DNA of 64,000 nucleotides from Vitreimonas flagellata (GTDB lineage: Bacteria; Pseudomonadota; Alphaproteobacteria; Caulobacterales; Aquidulcibacteraceae), in the NCBI RefSeq assembly GCF_004634425.1, contig NZ_SBJL01000001.1, positions 779,001 through 843,000 on the forward strand. The letters run 5' to 3'. Shown here in pieces: positions 1-8,149 of the stretch (within the stretch, counting starts at the first letter, position 1; every line of letters starts with the position of its first letter). A program made the translations under genes and the position numbers. The notes beneath the pieces were generated by a model. That model was not told the origin of the DNA. It searched no databases and worked only from the letters and a program-made list of their open reading frames with translations.

Positions 1-768
1 CCACGTTGGCGCAGCTTCAGCGGCGATCTCTGTCACCGGCCCGCCCTGGTTCGGCAGCTGGTTGGCCCAGCGCGTGAGGTCCTCCGGCTCCATCGGCGGA
101 GCGTTGCCCTCCTCGATGATCCGCGCCGCCTCACGACGCGCCTGCGCCGGCGTCATGCCTTGATCGATCAGCCGTCGTTCGAGCGTGCCCTGGCTCGTGC
201 GTGCATTGCGCAAGCCGCGGCCGGCCAGGCGCGCTGCGCGCTGCGCGGGATCCGCGCCGCCACGTGTGGCCAACGCGGCCACCGTGCCTAGCGCTTCACC
301 AGCTCCCGCACCCACTAGGCCGAGGCCTGTTCCGATTCCTGCTTCAATGCCGCGCTCGGCAGCCGTTTCGCCCGAGCCTGCGCCGTAGAGCCCGCCCGTG
401 AGTGCACTGGAGCTGTAGAGCGCGGCGCGCCCGCCCACGCCGGCCAGGCGTGCAGCCCTGAACGCGGCCGTGCCGGGCACCAGTGAGGCGGTGAGACCGC
501 CTGCCATCGTGAAGCCTGGGCGCTCCTCGCGCGCTTGCTCAAGCCGTCCACGCGCCTCATCGCGGCGCTGACGATAGGCCTCGCCGGCGTCGCGTCCTTC
601 CATCGCTGCCAGCAACGCATCGACGCCGCCGATCGCCTCATCGCCAAAACCGAGCGTAATCGCGTCGCCGAAACCCGCGCCAAAGGCGTCGGCGCCGTTC
701 ATGCGATCATCGGCGAAGCGATAGCTCGGCCCGGTTGGGGCCTCATCGACAAAGCGATAGCGCGGCAT
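1..768 (-). CDS. Phage virion/ejection-type protein, 3' end outside window
   Basis: The reading frame opens at an ATG at 768 and is still open at base 1, so 256 codons of the N-terminal part are visible. It begins MPRYRFVDEAPTGPSYRF, has a glycine-rich segment around residues 25-50, then a long Ala/Gly-rich hydrophobic stretch (about residues 85-170) and a more polar helical part. The start lies three bases after the stop of the upstream gene, so it belongs to the same operon. Its place after two other ejection-like genes and its Gly/Ala-rich, membrane-like composition fit an internal virion (DNA ejection) protein, but this is inference; no enzymatic motif is visible in the part seen. Confidence 0.6.
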   Translation of the reverse strand, partial: MPRYRFVDEAPTGPSYRFADDRMNGADAFGAGFGDAITLGFGDEAIGGVDALLAAMEGRDAGEAYRQRRDEARGRLEQAREERPGFTMAGGLTASLVPGTAAFRAARLAGVGGRAALYSSSALTGGLYGAGSGETAAERGIEAGIGTGLGLVGAGAGEALGTVAALATRGGADPAQRAARLAGRGLRNARTSQGTLERRLIDQGMTPAQARREAARIIEEGNAPPMEPEDLTRWANQLPNQGGPVTEIAAEAAPTW

Positions 769-771
769 CTG

Positions 772-2223
772 TTAGCGCGCCCCTGGATTGCCGCTGGTGG
801 CGTGCACGCCAGGCCCACGCGGACCGTCGAACGCTGTGCGGCGCGCGCCTTGGCGCACCCACCGACGCCCGTCGCTCACATAAGCCTGGCCGGAATCGTC
901 GACGATGCGACGGCCGCGGTTAGCTGCAGGATCCGGCAGCTGATCCATCACCCCGCCGGCGCCATTCCCGCCGCCGCCGGCGGCGCTTGGGCTCAGCGTG
1001 TCGGCCAGCTCCTCGGGCAGGCCAAGGTTCGGCGCAATCCGATTGGGGTCGAACTCATAGCCCGACGCCATGTCGCTATAGAGCGCGCGATCGCGCTCGT
1101 GCTGCTCCAGCCGCGTGGCGTAAATGCCCTGTGCGTCGCGGCCGAACTGGCTGCGCTGATTGGGATCCAGGAACGAGCCGTTGACCGTGCGATTGTAGGC
1201 GTTGCGGATCCGATCGGGCACGCCGGCCGCGTTCTGTGCGTTGGCGAATTCACCCTCACGGACCACCGACGTCGGATCGAGCAGCTTCATGTAGCTGAAC
1301 ACGATCGCCATGTCGGTGGTGGCGCTTGGCGCTTGGCCCGCATCGAGCAATTGCCCTTGGCGATTGATCAGCGAATTGATGGTCGAGTAGGCGTCGCGGA
1401 TCATGATGAAGTCGCCCTGCCCGCGAAGGAATTCACCACGCATCGAGGCCTCAGCGCGTGCGTCGGCGCGTGCCTCGCGGCGGTTGTCATCATTGATGCG
1501 CGCGTAGCCGAGGCCGACGTTCTGCTGCGCCAGGTTCCAATCGTCCTCGGCCGGCCCGAAGCGCTCGTACTCGCCGCCCTCGCCTTCGCGGTAGCCTTGG
1601 CCGAACAGCGTATTGCGCGCGCGGATCGGGCCCGATCGCTCTTCCAGGTCGAGCGCATCGGCCATCTCGAGCTGCTGGGCGTTGCGACCGCTCAGCATGT
1701 TGAACGCGGCCTCTGGGTTTTCGCTGGCCAGCGCGCTGGCTGCGGCGCGCTGCGCTGCGGCCGGATCGTCTGGATTGTTTTCGAAAGCTGCGATCGCATC
1801 GGCCATCGAGGCCTCTGACTCGTATTCGTCCTGACGTTCTTTATCGCGATCGTCCTGCTCGCGCCGGCGCTCGTCGCGCGCTGCTCGAGCACGAAAGAAC
1901 GCCTCGCCGCCGCGCGTAAGTCCCTCGAGCAATGTGCCCGACACCGTTGGCCGACCTACGCCAGAATCCAGTGCATCGACGAGCGCCTGGCGATTGGCCG
2001 CCTCGGGATCCTCGTCGATCGGCGAGACGCCGCGCCGATTGAGCGGCGTCAGATCCATCGCGTCCATTGGCGACAACAGATCGATGTTCTCGACACCAAG
2101 GTCGAGCGGCCTGATCCCGGCGCCCTGCTGCACGCGGCCACCCGTTGCTTGGGCGAGCGCGGGGTTCGCAGCCTGCGTCGCCGGCGCGCGCGTGCGTTCG
2201 GGAAAGCGCTGTCCGAAATTCAT
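772..2223 (-). CDS. Phage ejection / internal virion protein, 483 aa
   Basis: A 483-residue acidic, Asp/Glu/Arg- and Ala-rich, mostly helical protein. A charged region around residues 105-140 is likely coiled coil. The central to C-terminal part (about residues 265-375) contains a block with SYMKLLDPTSVVREGEFA followed by a PDRIRNAYN-like segment, which resembles a conserved domain in phage proteins encoded beside tail and ejection genes. A Gly-rich linker near residue 410 leads to a short tail with a WVRQG motif. It starts three bases after the stop codon of the 2227-3420 gene and is followed by the partial gene at 1-768. Role as a structural or DNA-ejection protein is inferred from family resemblance and position. 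Confidence 0.65.
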   Translation of the reverse strand: MNFGQRFPERTRAPATQAANPALAQATGGRVQQGAGIRPLDLGVENIDLLSPMDAMDLTPLNRRGVSPIDEDPEAANRQALVDALDSGVGRPTVSGTLLEGLTRGGEAFFRARAARDERRREQDDRDKERQDEYESEASMADAIAAFENNPDDPAAAQRAAASALASENPEAAFNMLSGRNAQQLEMADALDLEERSGPIRARNTLFGQGYREGEGGEYERFGPAEDDWNLAQQNVGLGYARINDDNRREARADARAEASMRGEFLRGQGDFIMIRDAYSTINSLINRQGQLLDAGQAPSATTDMAIVFSYMKLLDPTSVVREGEFANAQNAAGVPDRIRNAYNRTVNGSFLDPNQRSQFGRDAQGIYATRLEQHERDRALYSDMASGYEFDPNRIAPNLGLPEELADTLSPSAAGGGGNGAGGVMDQLPDPAANRGRRIVDDSGQAYVSDGRRWVRQGARRTAFDGPRGPGVHATSGNPGAR

Positions 2224-2226
2224 CGC

Positions 2227-3420
2227 TTAGCCTCCCCGCGAACCAAGCGCCGCGCCGCCGAGACTGAACAGCCCGCCGATGATCGCATTCCGGCCCGCCA
2301 TCGCCTGATTGTAGTTGTTCGCGTTGGCGTCGTAGGCGAGGCGGTTCGCGCCCAGCACGTCGGTGTTGGCGACATTGCTCGACGCCGGCGTGCCCGGATT
2401 GATTGGCGTGAGCGGCGTGCCCGACATGATTGAGATGATCTCCGACAACGGCACCTGGCGGCGCGCGAGCTCGGTTGCGTAATCGCGCGCGTAATCGGCT
2501 TCGCCCTCGGCCGCGTTGACCTGGCGCTCGTTCAACAGCTCGGCCATCTGCGCGTTGCGCGACGCCATGCTCTGATCGAAGCCTGTTGTCAGGCGCGCCA
2601 GCTCGTCGGCGTTCTCGATCGACTCAAAGCCTGCGCCCGTTTCCATGCGCCGCAGCCAGTCGTCGCGCTCGGCCGCACTGAGGCCTGCGCCCGCCGCGAG
2701 CTCGTCGGCTTTCTGGCCGCGCGAAGCCAAGGCCGCGTCGCGCGCCGCCAAACGTGCGTTCGTGTACGCTTGTCCCTTCGCAACGTTAAAGCCCTCCATC
2801 TCGTCGTCGAACGCTTCACCACCAACCTGCAGGCCCTGGTTGGCCATGCGTGTGCGCAGCGATTCTTCGCCGCGATCGAACGCCTTATCGAGCGCGCCGC
2901 TTGCAAGGTTGAATTGATCCTCCTCGATCTGCTGGCCGAAATCGCCTAGCGCCTGGCTCGGGTCGAAGCGCGACAGATCGAGGTTGGCCGCACCGCTCGG
3001 ATCGAAGCGTGACAGATCAAGCCCGCCGCCCGTGGGGTCAAATCGCGACGCGTCGAAGTCGCCACCGAGCGCTTCGGCCATGTCGAGCTGGCCACCCATG
3101 TCGGCGCGCGTCGAATAGCTCGACGGATTGAAGTTCGTGCCGAGGATGTCGCGCACACGGCCGATCTGCTCGCTCGACATCTCGTTGAGCGCGATGCCGG
3201 TTTGCTCCTGGCCCTCGCGCAGCTGGCGCTGCGGATCGCTCTCAGTGACCGTTTGTGTCCATTTATCGCCGACGTTCGAATATGTGACGTTGCCGTACGG
3301 TGTGATCTGGTTGACGCGGTTCAGCGCAGCCTCGGTGCGCGCGGTCTGCTCGTTCGACGCGGTCTGCGCTTGCGCGACCTTCGCCGGATCCGGCGCTTTC
3401 GGTGGATCAGGCTTGTCCAA
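2227..3420 (-). CDS. Phage tail/ejection-associated protein, 397 aa
   Basis: Starts at a TTG (3420-3418) with a strong Shine-Dalgarno (GAGGAGGG) six bases upstream; no ATG in frame is placed as well. The N-terminus, MDKPDPPKAPDPAKVAQAQT, and the following ITPYGNVTYS segment match a type of conserved protein found in tail or ejection modules of many short- and long-tailed phages. The middle is rich in Asp/Ser/Phe repeats (SRFDPSG-like units about residues 125-160), and the C-terminus ends in a small Gly-rich hydrophobic segment. It overlaps the 3' end of the acetyltransferase-like gene by 14 bases. A minor virion protein is likely, with no precise role assignable. Confidence 0.65.
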   Translation of the reverse strand: MDKPDPPKAPDPAKVAQAQTASNEQTARTEAALNRVNQITPYGNVTYSNVGDKWTQTVTESDPQRQLREGQEQTGIALNEMSSEQIGRVRDILGTNFNPSSYSTRADMGGQLDMAEALGGDFDASRFDPTGGGLDLSRFDPSGAANLDLSRFDPSQALGDFGQQIEEDQFNLASGALDKAFDRGEESLRTRMANQGLQVGGEAFDDEMEGFNVAKGQAYTNARLAARDAALASRGQKADELAAGAGLSAAERDDWLRRMETGAGFESIENADELARLTTGFDQSMASRNAQMAELLNERQVNAAEGEADYARDYATELARRQVPLSEIISIMSGTPLTPINPGTPASSNVANTDVLGANRLAYDANANNYNQAMAGRNAIIGGLFSLGGAALGSRGG

Positions 3421-3904
3421 TGCATGCCCTCCTCTTTGCTCGGGCCGCGTAGTGATCGTCGGCGAACAGGCGCGAAATGATCGCGTCCTCGGTATCGAAA
3501 TGACGCTCGAGCACGGCCTCTTTCACGAAGCCCAGGCCCCAGACGAATTTGAGCGCACGCAGATTGCTCGCCGGCGTCACGCTCCAAAGCTTGTCGATGT
3601 CGCAATCGAAAAACGCGTAATCGAACATCCAATCCCAAGCGTCGCGCGCGCGCATCCATCGCGGATCTTCGGCCACCGCCGACACCTGCATGGTGCGCCA
3701 GTGCGGGCGCCAATCGCTGAACACGACGACGCCGGCGAGCTTGCCGTCGATCGTGACGCCGACGGCCGTGGCGCTCTCTGGAAACTGCGCACCCCGCATG
3801 TTCGGGATTCGCGCCGCCGCCCAGGCCGTGAGCTCGGGTCCGAACACCAGATTGCGCGGGGGGATCGATGCGCGCAGGCCCGCCGTGCGCGCCAGCGCCC
3901 TCAT
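3407..3904 (-). CDS. GNAT-like acetyltransferase within the tail cluster
   Basis: A 165-residue protein whose ATG overlaps the stop of the upstream tail gene (ATGA, 3901-3904). The layout is GNAT-like: an N-terminal helix, a strand VGVTIDGKLAGVVVFSDWR, a central segment, and a C-terminal SNLRALKFVWGLGFVKEAVL that looks like the acceptor/CoA-binding half in which a residue substitution near Asn-x-x-A precedes GF. Proteins of this kind are common between tail genes of alphaproteobacterial and other phages, with unknown substrate. It is translationally coupled to its neighbours, so it is produced with the virion proteins. GNAT membership is moderately secure; the substrate is unknown. Confidence 0.65.
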   Translation of the reverse strand: MRALARTAGLRASIPPRNLVFGPELTAWAAARIPNMRGAQFPESATAVGVTIDGKLAGVVVFSDWRPHWRTMQVSAVAEDPRWMRARDAWDWMFDYAFFDCDIDKLWSVTPASNLRALKFVWGLGFVKEAVLERHFDTEDAIISRLFADDHYAARAKRRACIGQA

Positions 3905-5484
3905 ACCGGACCGCCCAGGTTAAAGATCATGTCGAGCCCGTTGAGCGCAAACTTGCTCTGGCGCGACCTGGCGCGCAGCACGATCGAGATCGCATGCCCC
4001 ACGGCTGAGATCGTGCGCCACTGGCGCGCGCCGAGCGATCGCCCGCCCCAACGCCCCTCGCCCCAACGGCCCTCGCCCCACACCAGGCCGTCGCTCAGCG
4101 TGGAGTCGGGCGCCGTCGGCACCGGCGGGGTGTCCGCATAGTCCGCGCGCGCCACCATTGAGATGGCAGCGCCCGTCTCTGTCGTGACGATCGGCCGGGC
4201 CTTGACCATCTGCTTGACCACGCCGCGCGAGCCGAGCGAGCTCCACGGCCATTGGATCTCGCCAATGATGTCCTCGCCGTTGTCGTCGTGGCCGCTGTCC
4301 AGCAGGTAGACGTCGCCGGCGATGCCGCCGCCATAGAGCTTGCCGTTGAACTCGCAGAGGCAGGCCATATTCCAGCCGGTGAAGCGGCCCCAGCAGCCGG
4401 TGATGCGATGGCGCACGAATTGCTGCGCACCCGTGGTCGAGAGCGGCCCATTGATCACTAGCAGATCGCCGCCCGGATAAACGCAGGCCTGCCAGATCGG
4501 GTTCGACGGATCGATCCGCGCGCGCTCACGCACCGGTGTCGAGATCCGCGCGGTGATGAACGGAAACGTCGCCGGATCCACATCGCCGGCTCCGGCCATC
4601 ACCGCCAACAGTGACACCAGGCCGTTGCGCGTGAGAATGCCGACGTCGGCGCCCAGGTCCACGAACGGGCGCTTGCCGACGGGCTCACCCACCCACCAGC
4701 GCCCGACCTTGGTCCAATCGGTCGCGTCGCTCGGATCCGAGCCCGCATACACAGCGACCTCGCCCTCGCTGGTGAGAAAGGCCGTAAAATCCTCCATGCC
4801 GTCGCCGCCATCACGCGACACGCGCGTGCCGTCGACGAGCTCGCCGCCCTTCGAGAACACCGAGCCCAGCGGCAGCTTGGTGACGTCGCCGGCGATGCTC
4901 TCGATGTCGAGATAACCCGCCGTCAGCCCACCCAGCAGCACAAACAGCCGCTGCTTGGATTCCCATACGCAGGTGATGTCGGACGCGGTGTAGCCGACCG
5001 GCATATTCAGCGTCGGCGCCGACCAGGTCGTGCCGTTGAAATGCTGGGGCACGTCGACGGCCGAGTCGTTGCACACCCACAGGAACGGCAGCGTCGCCGG
5101 CGTCTGAAAATTCACCCAGCGATAAAAGTCCGAGCTCTGGCCCGTGAGGCTGGCCGCACCCACCGCGCCGGCGCTGGTGACGTCGTAGAGCGATCCATTG
5201 GACGCCGCGAACAGCTTCGACGCCGCGCCGCCGTTCCAAGGCATCAGCGTCTCGACCTGGTTGGCGATGCCGGTCACGTGCGCATCCATGCCGCGTCGCA
5301 TCTCGAGCTCGACGCCGTGCGGGATCCAATTGTCGAACACGATCGCGCGCGTGGGCGGAAGCTCCGCCGCCGGCGTCTCGGTATCCCACCCTTCCGTCGG
5401 TGCGGGCCACGAGTCCGAGGCCGCCGTCCACACCGGCGCCTGGCGACGCCGCGGCCCGCGATTGCCCTTCAGCGCGATACGCAT
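3901..5484 (-). CDS. Phage tail protein, beta-rich (tubular B/nozzle-like)
   Basis: A 527-residue protein rich in short strands, Trp and Gly, with repeated W/F-containing blades (for example LMPWNGGAASKLFAASNGSLYDV near residues 80-100), suggesting a beta-propeller-like body. The N-terminal segment includes a basic stretch (GNRGPRRR) and a PTRAIVFDNWIPHG motif, which I associate with tail tube-terminating proteins in podovirus-like phages. Its ATG overlaps the stop of the upstream adaptor gene by one base (TGATG), so the two are coupled. Position directly after the adaptor supports a tail nozzle or tubular B role; this is inferred from order and composition. Confidence 0.65.
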   Translation of the reverse strand: MRIALKGNRGPRRRQAPVWTAASDSWPAPTEGWDTETPAAELPPTRAIVFDNWIPHGVELEMRRGMDAHVTGIANQVETLMPWNGGAASKLFAASNGSLYDVTSAGAVGAASLTGQSSDFYRWVNFQTPATLPFLWVCNDSAVDVPQHFNGTTWSAPTLNMPVGYTASDITCVWESKQRLFVLLGGLTAGYLDIESIAGDVTKLPLGSVFSKGGELVDGTRVSRDGGDGMEDFTAFLTSEGEVAVYAGSDPSDATDWTKVGRWWVGEPVGKRPFVDLGADVGILTRNGLVSLLAVMAGAGDVDPATFPFITARISTPVRERARIDPSNPIWQACVYPGGDLLVINGPLSTTGAQQFVRHRITGCWGRFTGWNMACLCEFNGKLYGGGIAGDVYLLDSGHDDNGEDIIGEIQWPWSSLGSRGVVKQMVKARPIVTTETGAAISMVARADYADTPPVPTAPDSTLSDGLVWGEGRWGEGRWGGRSLGARQWRTISAVGHAISIVLRARSRQSKFALNGLDMIFNLGGPV

Positions 5485-6191
5485 CAGAGGCTCCAGCTGC
5501 CGTCGGACAGGCCCGGCTCGGGCATCTCACTGTCGCCGCCAAAGCCGTGCAGCATGACGTTGTCGCTGCCCTCGACTTCGCTGGCGTTGTACTCGCTCTC
5601 GAGCCAAAGCTCGAAGCTCTTCAGCTCCTCGGCGTAATCGAGACCCTTCTTGGCCAGATAGCGCCAGCGCACGTCGCGCTTCAGCGTCTCGTCGCCCCAC
5701 GGATACACGTCGGTGTCGCTCGCGAAGTTCTCGATCGGCGCGTCGGCCGCGTTACGCACCGGCGTGTTGGTGATGTAGTCGAACACCATGTTCACGCCGG
5801 CCGCCGGCGCTGGAAAGAGGTAAAGCGAGCCGCCGCGCACGCGGAAGAATTGCTCGCCGGCGGGCGTGACCAGGCCGGAATTGAGCCTGCGCCAATTTTC
5901 GGCCGACACTGGCCACACGCGCTGCTTGTCGTCGACGTTCCAGAATGTGCCCTTGATCACGCGATCGAAATCGTCCGGCATGCCCGTCGCCTGCAGCAGC
6001 GCGGCCGATGTCGTGAATTCGTGCGACGCCTCGATCTGCGGCCAGTACTTGCGCCGCTTCATCTCCTGCGCCGCCTCGCGCGCGATCGCGAACAGCAGCT
6101 GCTGCGATTCCTCGGCGTTGCCGACGATCGCATTAGTCGTGGGCAGCGAACTCAGCCGCTGCACATCCTGGAGCGCCGACAGAAGCGTCAT
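5484..6191 (-). CDS. Phage head-tail adaptor (tubular protein A-like)
   Basis: A 235-residue, mainly helical protein. Residues 25-60 form an amphipathic stretch ending in RRKYWPQ, followed by a region containing LPDDFDRV-like spacing (GMPDDFDRVIKGTFWNVDD), a Trp-rich beta part, FRVRGGSLYLFPAPAAG, and a helical tail with LAKKGLDYAEELKSFEL. This order (helical, then MP.DF, then G..L.L.P.P) is characteristic of adaptors that bind below the portal in short-tailed phages. The ATGA overlap with the downstream end of the 6188-7036 gene and the overlap with the beta-rich tail gene place it in the tail module. Function is inferred from family-like features and order. Confidence 0.65.
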   Translation of the reverse strand: MTLLSALQDVQRLSSLPTTNAIVGNAEESQQLLFAIAREAAQEMKRRKYWPQIEASHEFTTSAALLQATGMPDDFDRVIKGTFWNVDDKQRVWPVSAENWRRLNSGLVTPAGEQFFRVRGGSLYLFPAPAAGVNMVFDYITNTPVRNAADAPIENFASDTDVYPWGDETLKRDVRWRYLAKKGLDYAEELKSFELWLESEYNASEVEGSDNVMLHGFGGDSEMPEPGLSDGSWSL

Positions 6192-7036
6192 TCAATGAAG
6201 TCCGGATCTTCATCGACGCCATCGTGCTCGGCGTCGCCACGTGAGGCCTGCACGTCGCTCTCGATGTCGCGATCTTCATCGACCGGACGCTTGGCCTTGG
6301 GCGCAGCGAACGGCTTCGACGTCGCGCGCGAGGCCGCGGCCGTCTGCTTCTTCTCGGGCTTTGGCGGCGGCGCTGGCTTTCTCACCACGGCTGCTGGGCT
6401 ACCCTGTTTCAGCTCGGCGTTCTCGCGCCGCAGCTGAGCGTTTTCCTCGTTGAGCTCTTTCAGCCGCTGCTCGATGCGCTCGAGCTGGCCCGCAAGCTTG
6501 GTGACGCTCGCGGTGTCGGCCGCCTGCGTCAGATAGGCCTGCGCCTTCTTGCGGATCTCGCGGGCGTTCATGCCGAGCCCGGTGTTCGGCAGCGCGCCGT
6601 CCGGCAGCTCAGCCAATTGCTCGACGGTGTAGACGTTGACGTGCTTCAGGCTCTTGACCTGCACCACGTTCAGGATCGGCCAGGTCTCGAGCGGCGTGCC
6701 CGACGCTGCGAGCTCCTGCTTTTCCATGTAGGCCTTGAAGGCTTCAGCGATGCCGGCGCGCTGCAGCACGTTCTCGCGCACCTTGCGGCTCTTCTTCGGC
6801 TGCTGCGTCTTCTCATCGATCTCGCCGTCGTCTGGGAAGATGCGGGCGAGCTCGTAGCTCGCCTCGCTGTTCTTCTGGCCTGGCGCCTTGATGGTCACGA
6901 CGATGACGCGATCGTAGATCGGCCGGCCGTTTTCCTCCGACCATTTTTTGTTTTCCGACGGCTCCTCGTGAAAGAAGCACACCGACTTGTCGGGCAGGAC
7001 GTACGGCCGCTCGCCGTTCAATTCCATCTGCAGCAT
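6188..7036 (-). CDS. Phage protein with coiled coil, unknown role (282 aa)
   Basis: Preceded by a good ribosome site (GGGAGG, eight bases before ATG). The N-terminal 110 residues are mixed alpha/beta and include KPDS/PDKSVCFFHEEP and a VRENVLQRAG segment; residues 110-165 contain LPNTGLGMNAREIRKKAQAY. Residues 170-220 are a clear coiled coil (LERIEQRLKELNEENAQLRR), and the C-terminus is a Lys/Pro/Ala-rich tail ending in acidic residues. It follows the small 7051-7488 gene, whose first half has a similar KLPDG...VVTANIKA layout, so the two may share an ancestral domain. No function is recognised. Confidence 0.6.
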   Translation of the reverse strand: MLQMELNGERPYVLPDKSVCFFHEEPSENKKWSEENGRPIYDRVIVVTIKAPGQKNSEASYELARIFPDDGEIDEKTQQPKKSRKVRENVLQRAGIAEAFKAYMEKQELAASGTPLETWPILNVVQVKSLKHVNVYTVEQLAELPDGALPNTGLGMNAREIRKKAQAYLTQAADTASVTKLAGQLERIEQRLKELNEENAQLRRENAELKQGSPAAVVRKPAPPPKPEKKQTAAASRATSKPFAAPKAKRPVDEDRDIESDVQASRGDAEHDGVDEDPDFIE

Positions 7037-7050
7037 GTGCCAGGCCTCCC

Positions 7051-7488
7051 TTATTGCGCGCCGCTTTGATCGTCAGCCGCCGGCGCTGGCGTATCCGCCG
7101 GCGGTGCAGCCGCGGGCGGCGGAGCGCGCGAAGGACGCCCGACCGGGCGGGTGTGCTGCTCGTACGCCGCGCGTACGCTTTGATCGTCAGCCGCCGGCGC
7201 TGGCGTATCCGCCGGCGGTGCAGCCGCGGGCGGCGGAGCGCGCGAAGGACGCCCGACCGGGCGGGTGTGCTGCTCGTACGCCGCGCGTACGCGCTCGAGC
7301 GCTGGCCGCTCCACCCTCTCGCCATTGGCGCGGATGCGGACGATCTCGTGGCTCGCCACGGTGTCCTTGCCGTCGCTGTTGGGGCGGTGGGCCTTGATGT
7401 TGGCCGTGACCACCTTCTCTTTGCCGTCCACCGTTTCCGCGAACGAAACGCTCGCGCCGTCGGGCAGCTTGTAAAACTTCGTTTCCAT
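7051..7488 (-). CDS. Small phage protein with duplicated Pro/Ala-rich repeat
   Basis: A 145-residue protein. Residues 1-65 look like a small beta-rich domain (FYKLPDGASVSF, then VVTANIKAHRP, then ASHEIVRI) resembling the start of the neighbouring 282-residue protein. The rest consists of two identical 38-residue units beginning VRAAYEQHTRPVGRPSRAP and running into a Pro/Ala-rich, disordered-looking tail. The unit duplication is perfect in the DNA, so it arose recently or is kept identical. GRPS-type basic motifs next to Pro/Ala could bind DNA weakly, but that is a guess. It lies between the capsid module and the tail adaptor. Confidence 0.6.
   Translation of the reverse strand: METKFYKLPDGASVSFAETVDGKEKVVTANIKAHRPNSDGKDTVASHEIVRIRANGERVERPALERVRAAYEQHTRPVGRPSRAPPPAAAPPADTPAPAADDQSVRAAYEQHTRPVGRPSRAPPPAAAPPADTPAPAADDQSGAQ
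7062..7292 (-). repeat. Perfect 114-bp tandem duplication inside a phage gene
   Basis: Copies at 7062-7175 and 7176-7289 are identical by eye, with three further matching bases to 7292. The period, 114 bases, is 38 codons, so the reading frame of the 145-residue protein is kept. The absence of any mismatch points to a recent duplication or to copy-number change by slippage or recombination. Confidence 0.9.
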
Positions 7489-7501
7489 GTTGCTTCAGCT
7501 C

Positions 7502-7545
7502 CAACGCAGCACGCCCGCCATCTCTGACGGGCGTGCGTGCTGCTT
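7502..7545 (-). other. Intergenic hairpin between two virion genes
   Basis: On the transcribed (minus) strand the arms ACGCCCGTCA and TGGCGGGCGT pair with one mismatch around a four-base loop, and outer GCAGCAC/GTGCTGC bases extend the stem with a bulge. There is no run of T after it, so a complete terminator is unlikely; it could set mRNA levels downstream of the capsid genes by partial termination or processing. Confidence 0.4.
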
Positions 7546-7559
7546 CGGTGTGGTGACGC

Positions 7560-8042
7560 TTACGCGCCGTCGAAGGCGATGATCACCTGCGCGTTGTCGA
7601 TGAACATCGGCGCAGCCGCCGCACCGCCGCCGCCGACGGCCGTCGTGAGACGGATGCCGGTGATGGCGTGTTGCGAGGCGTCGGCGTCATCGAGGTGGCC
7701 GGTGGTGCCGCTCGTGTAGAGCTGCACGTCAGCGGCGCACGAGGTCAGCGCGTTCACGCTGCCCACGCCTTTGGTGAGAATGTAGCCGTAATCGTTGTCA
7801 GCGAATGCGACCTGCGCAACGCCAACGCGGCGCCCGCCATAGTCCTCAGCCGCGGCCTTCGTGATCGCGAAGGCCTCGCCCGCTTCGTCCACCACCACGG
7901 CGTCGTAAATCGTGATCGCGCCGTTGGCGTGAACCTTCATGTACTGATAGCCGTTGTAGTGCGTGTAGATCGTGCCGAGCGCGATGCCGTCTTCGTCAGT
8001 CGTCGGCGTCTCGGTTACTTTCGGGCCCAACAAATGGGTCAT
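7560..8042 (-). CDS. Probable head decoration/stabilising protein, 160 aa
   Basis: Preceded by GGGAGAG seven bases before the ATG. The product is small, beta-rich and Gly/Ala/Thr-rich, with no charged helical domain: LGTIYTHYNGYQYMKVHANG near residues 22-42, VGVAQVAFADNDYGYI near 72-88, and a C-terminal Gly/Ala-rich tail. Composition and position directly downstream of the major capsid gene are typical of capsid cement or decoration proteins. The family is not recognised precisely, so the role is an inference from order. The gap to the capsid gene (8043-8149) contains no other gene that I can see. Confidence 0.55.
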   Translation of the reverse strand: MTHLLGPKVTETPTTDEDGIALGTIYTHYNGYQYMKVHANGAITIYDAVVVDEAGEAFAITKAAAEDYGGRRVGVAQVAFADNDYGYILTKGVGSVNALTSCAADVQLYTSGTTGHLDDADASQHAITGIRLTTAVGGGGAAAAPMFIDNAQVIIAFDGA

Positions 8043-8149
8043 GGGGATGCTCTCCCGATCATAGTTTGAAGGTTGGAGCGGGGGCCGGGGGTTGCACCCG
8101 ACGCGCCAGGGTCATGCACTCCCCAACGCCACTACGCCCCGCGCCGGGT

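Noticed and set aside
535-1818. Long + strand open frame opposite the ejection-protein genes
   Set aside because: It is antisense to the 772-2223 gene; its sequence is Arg/Ala-rich shadow translation of a high-GC reverse frame, with no domains and no good start.
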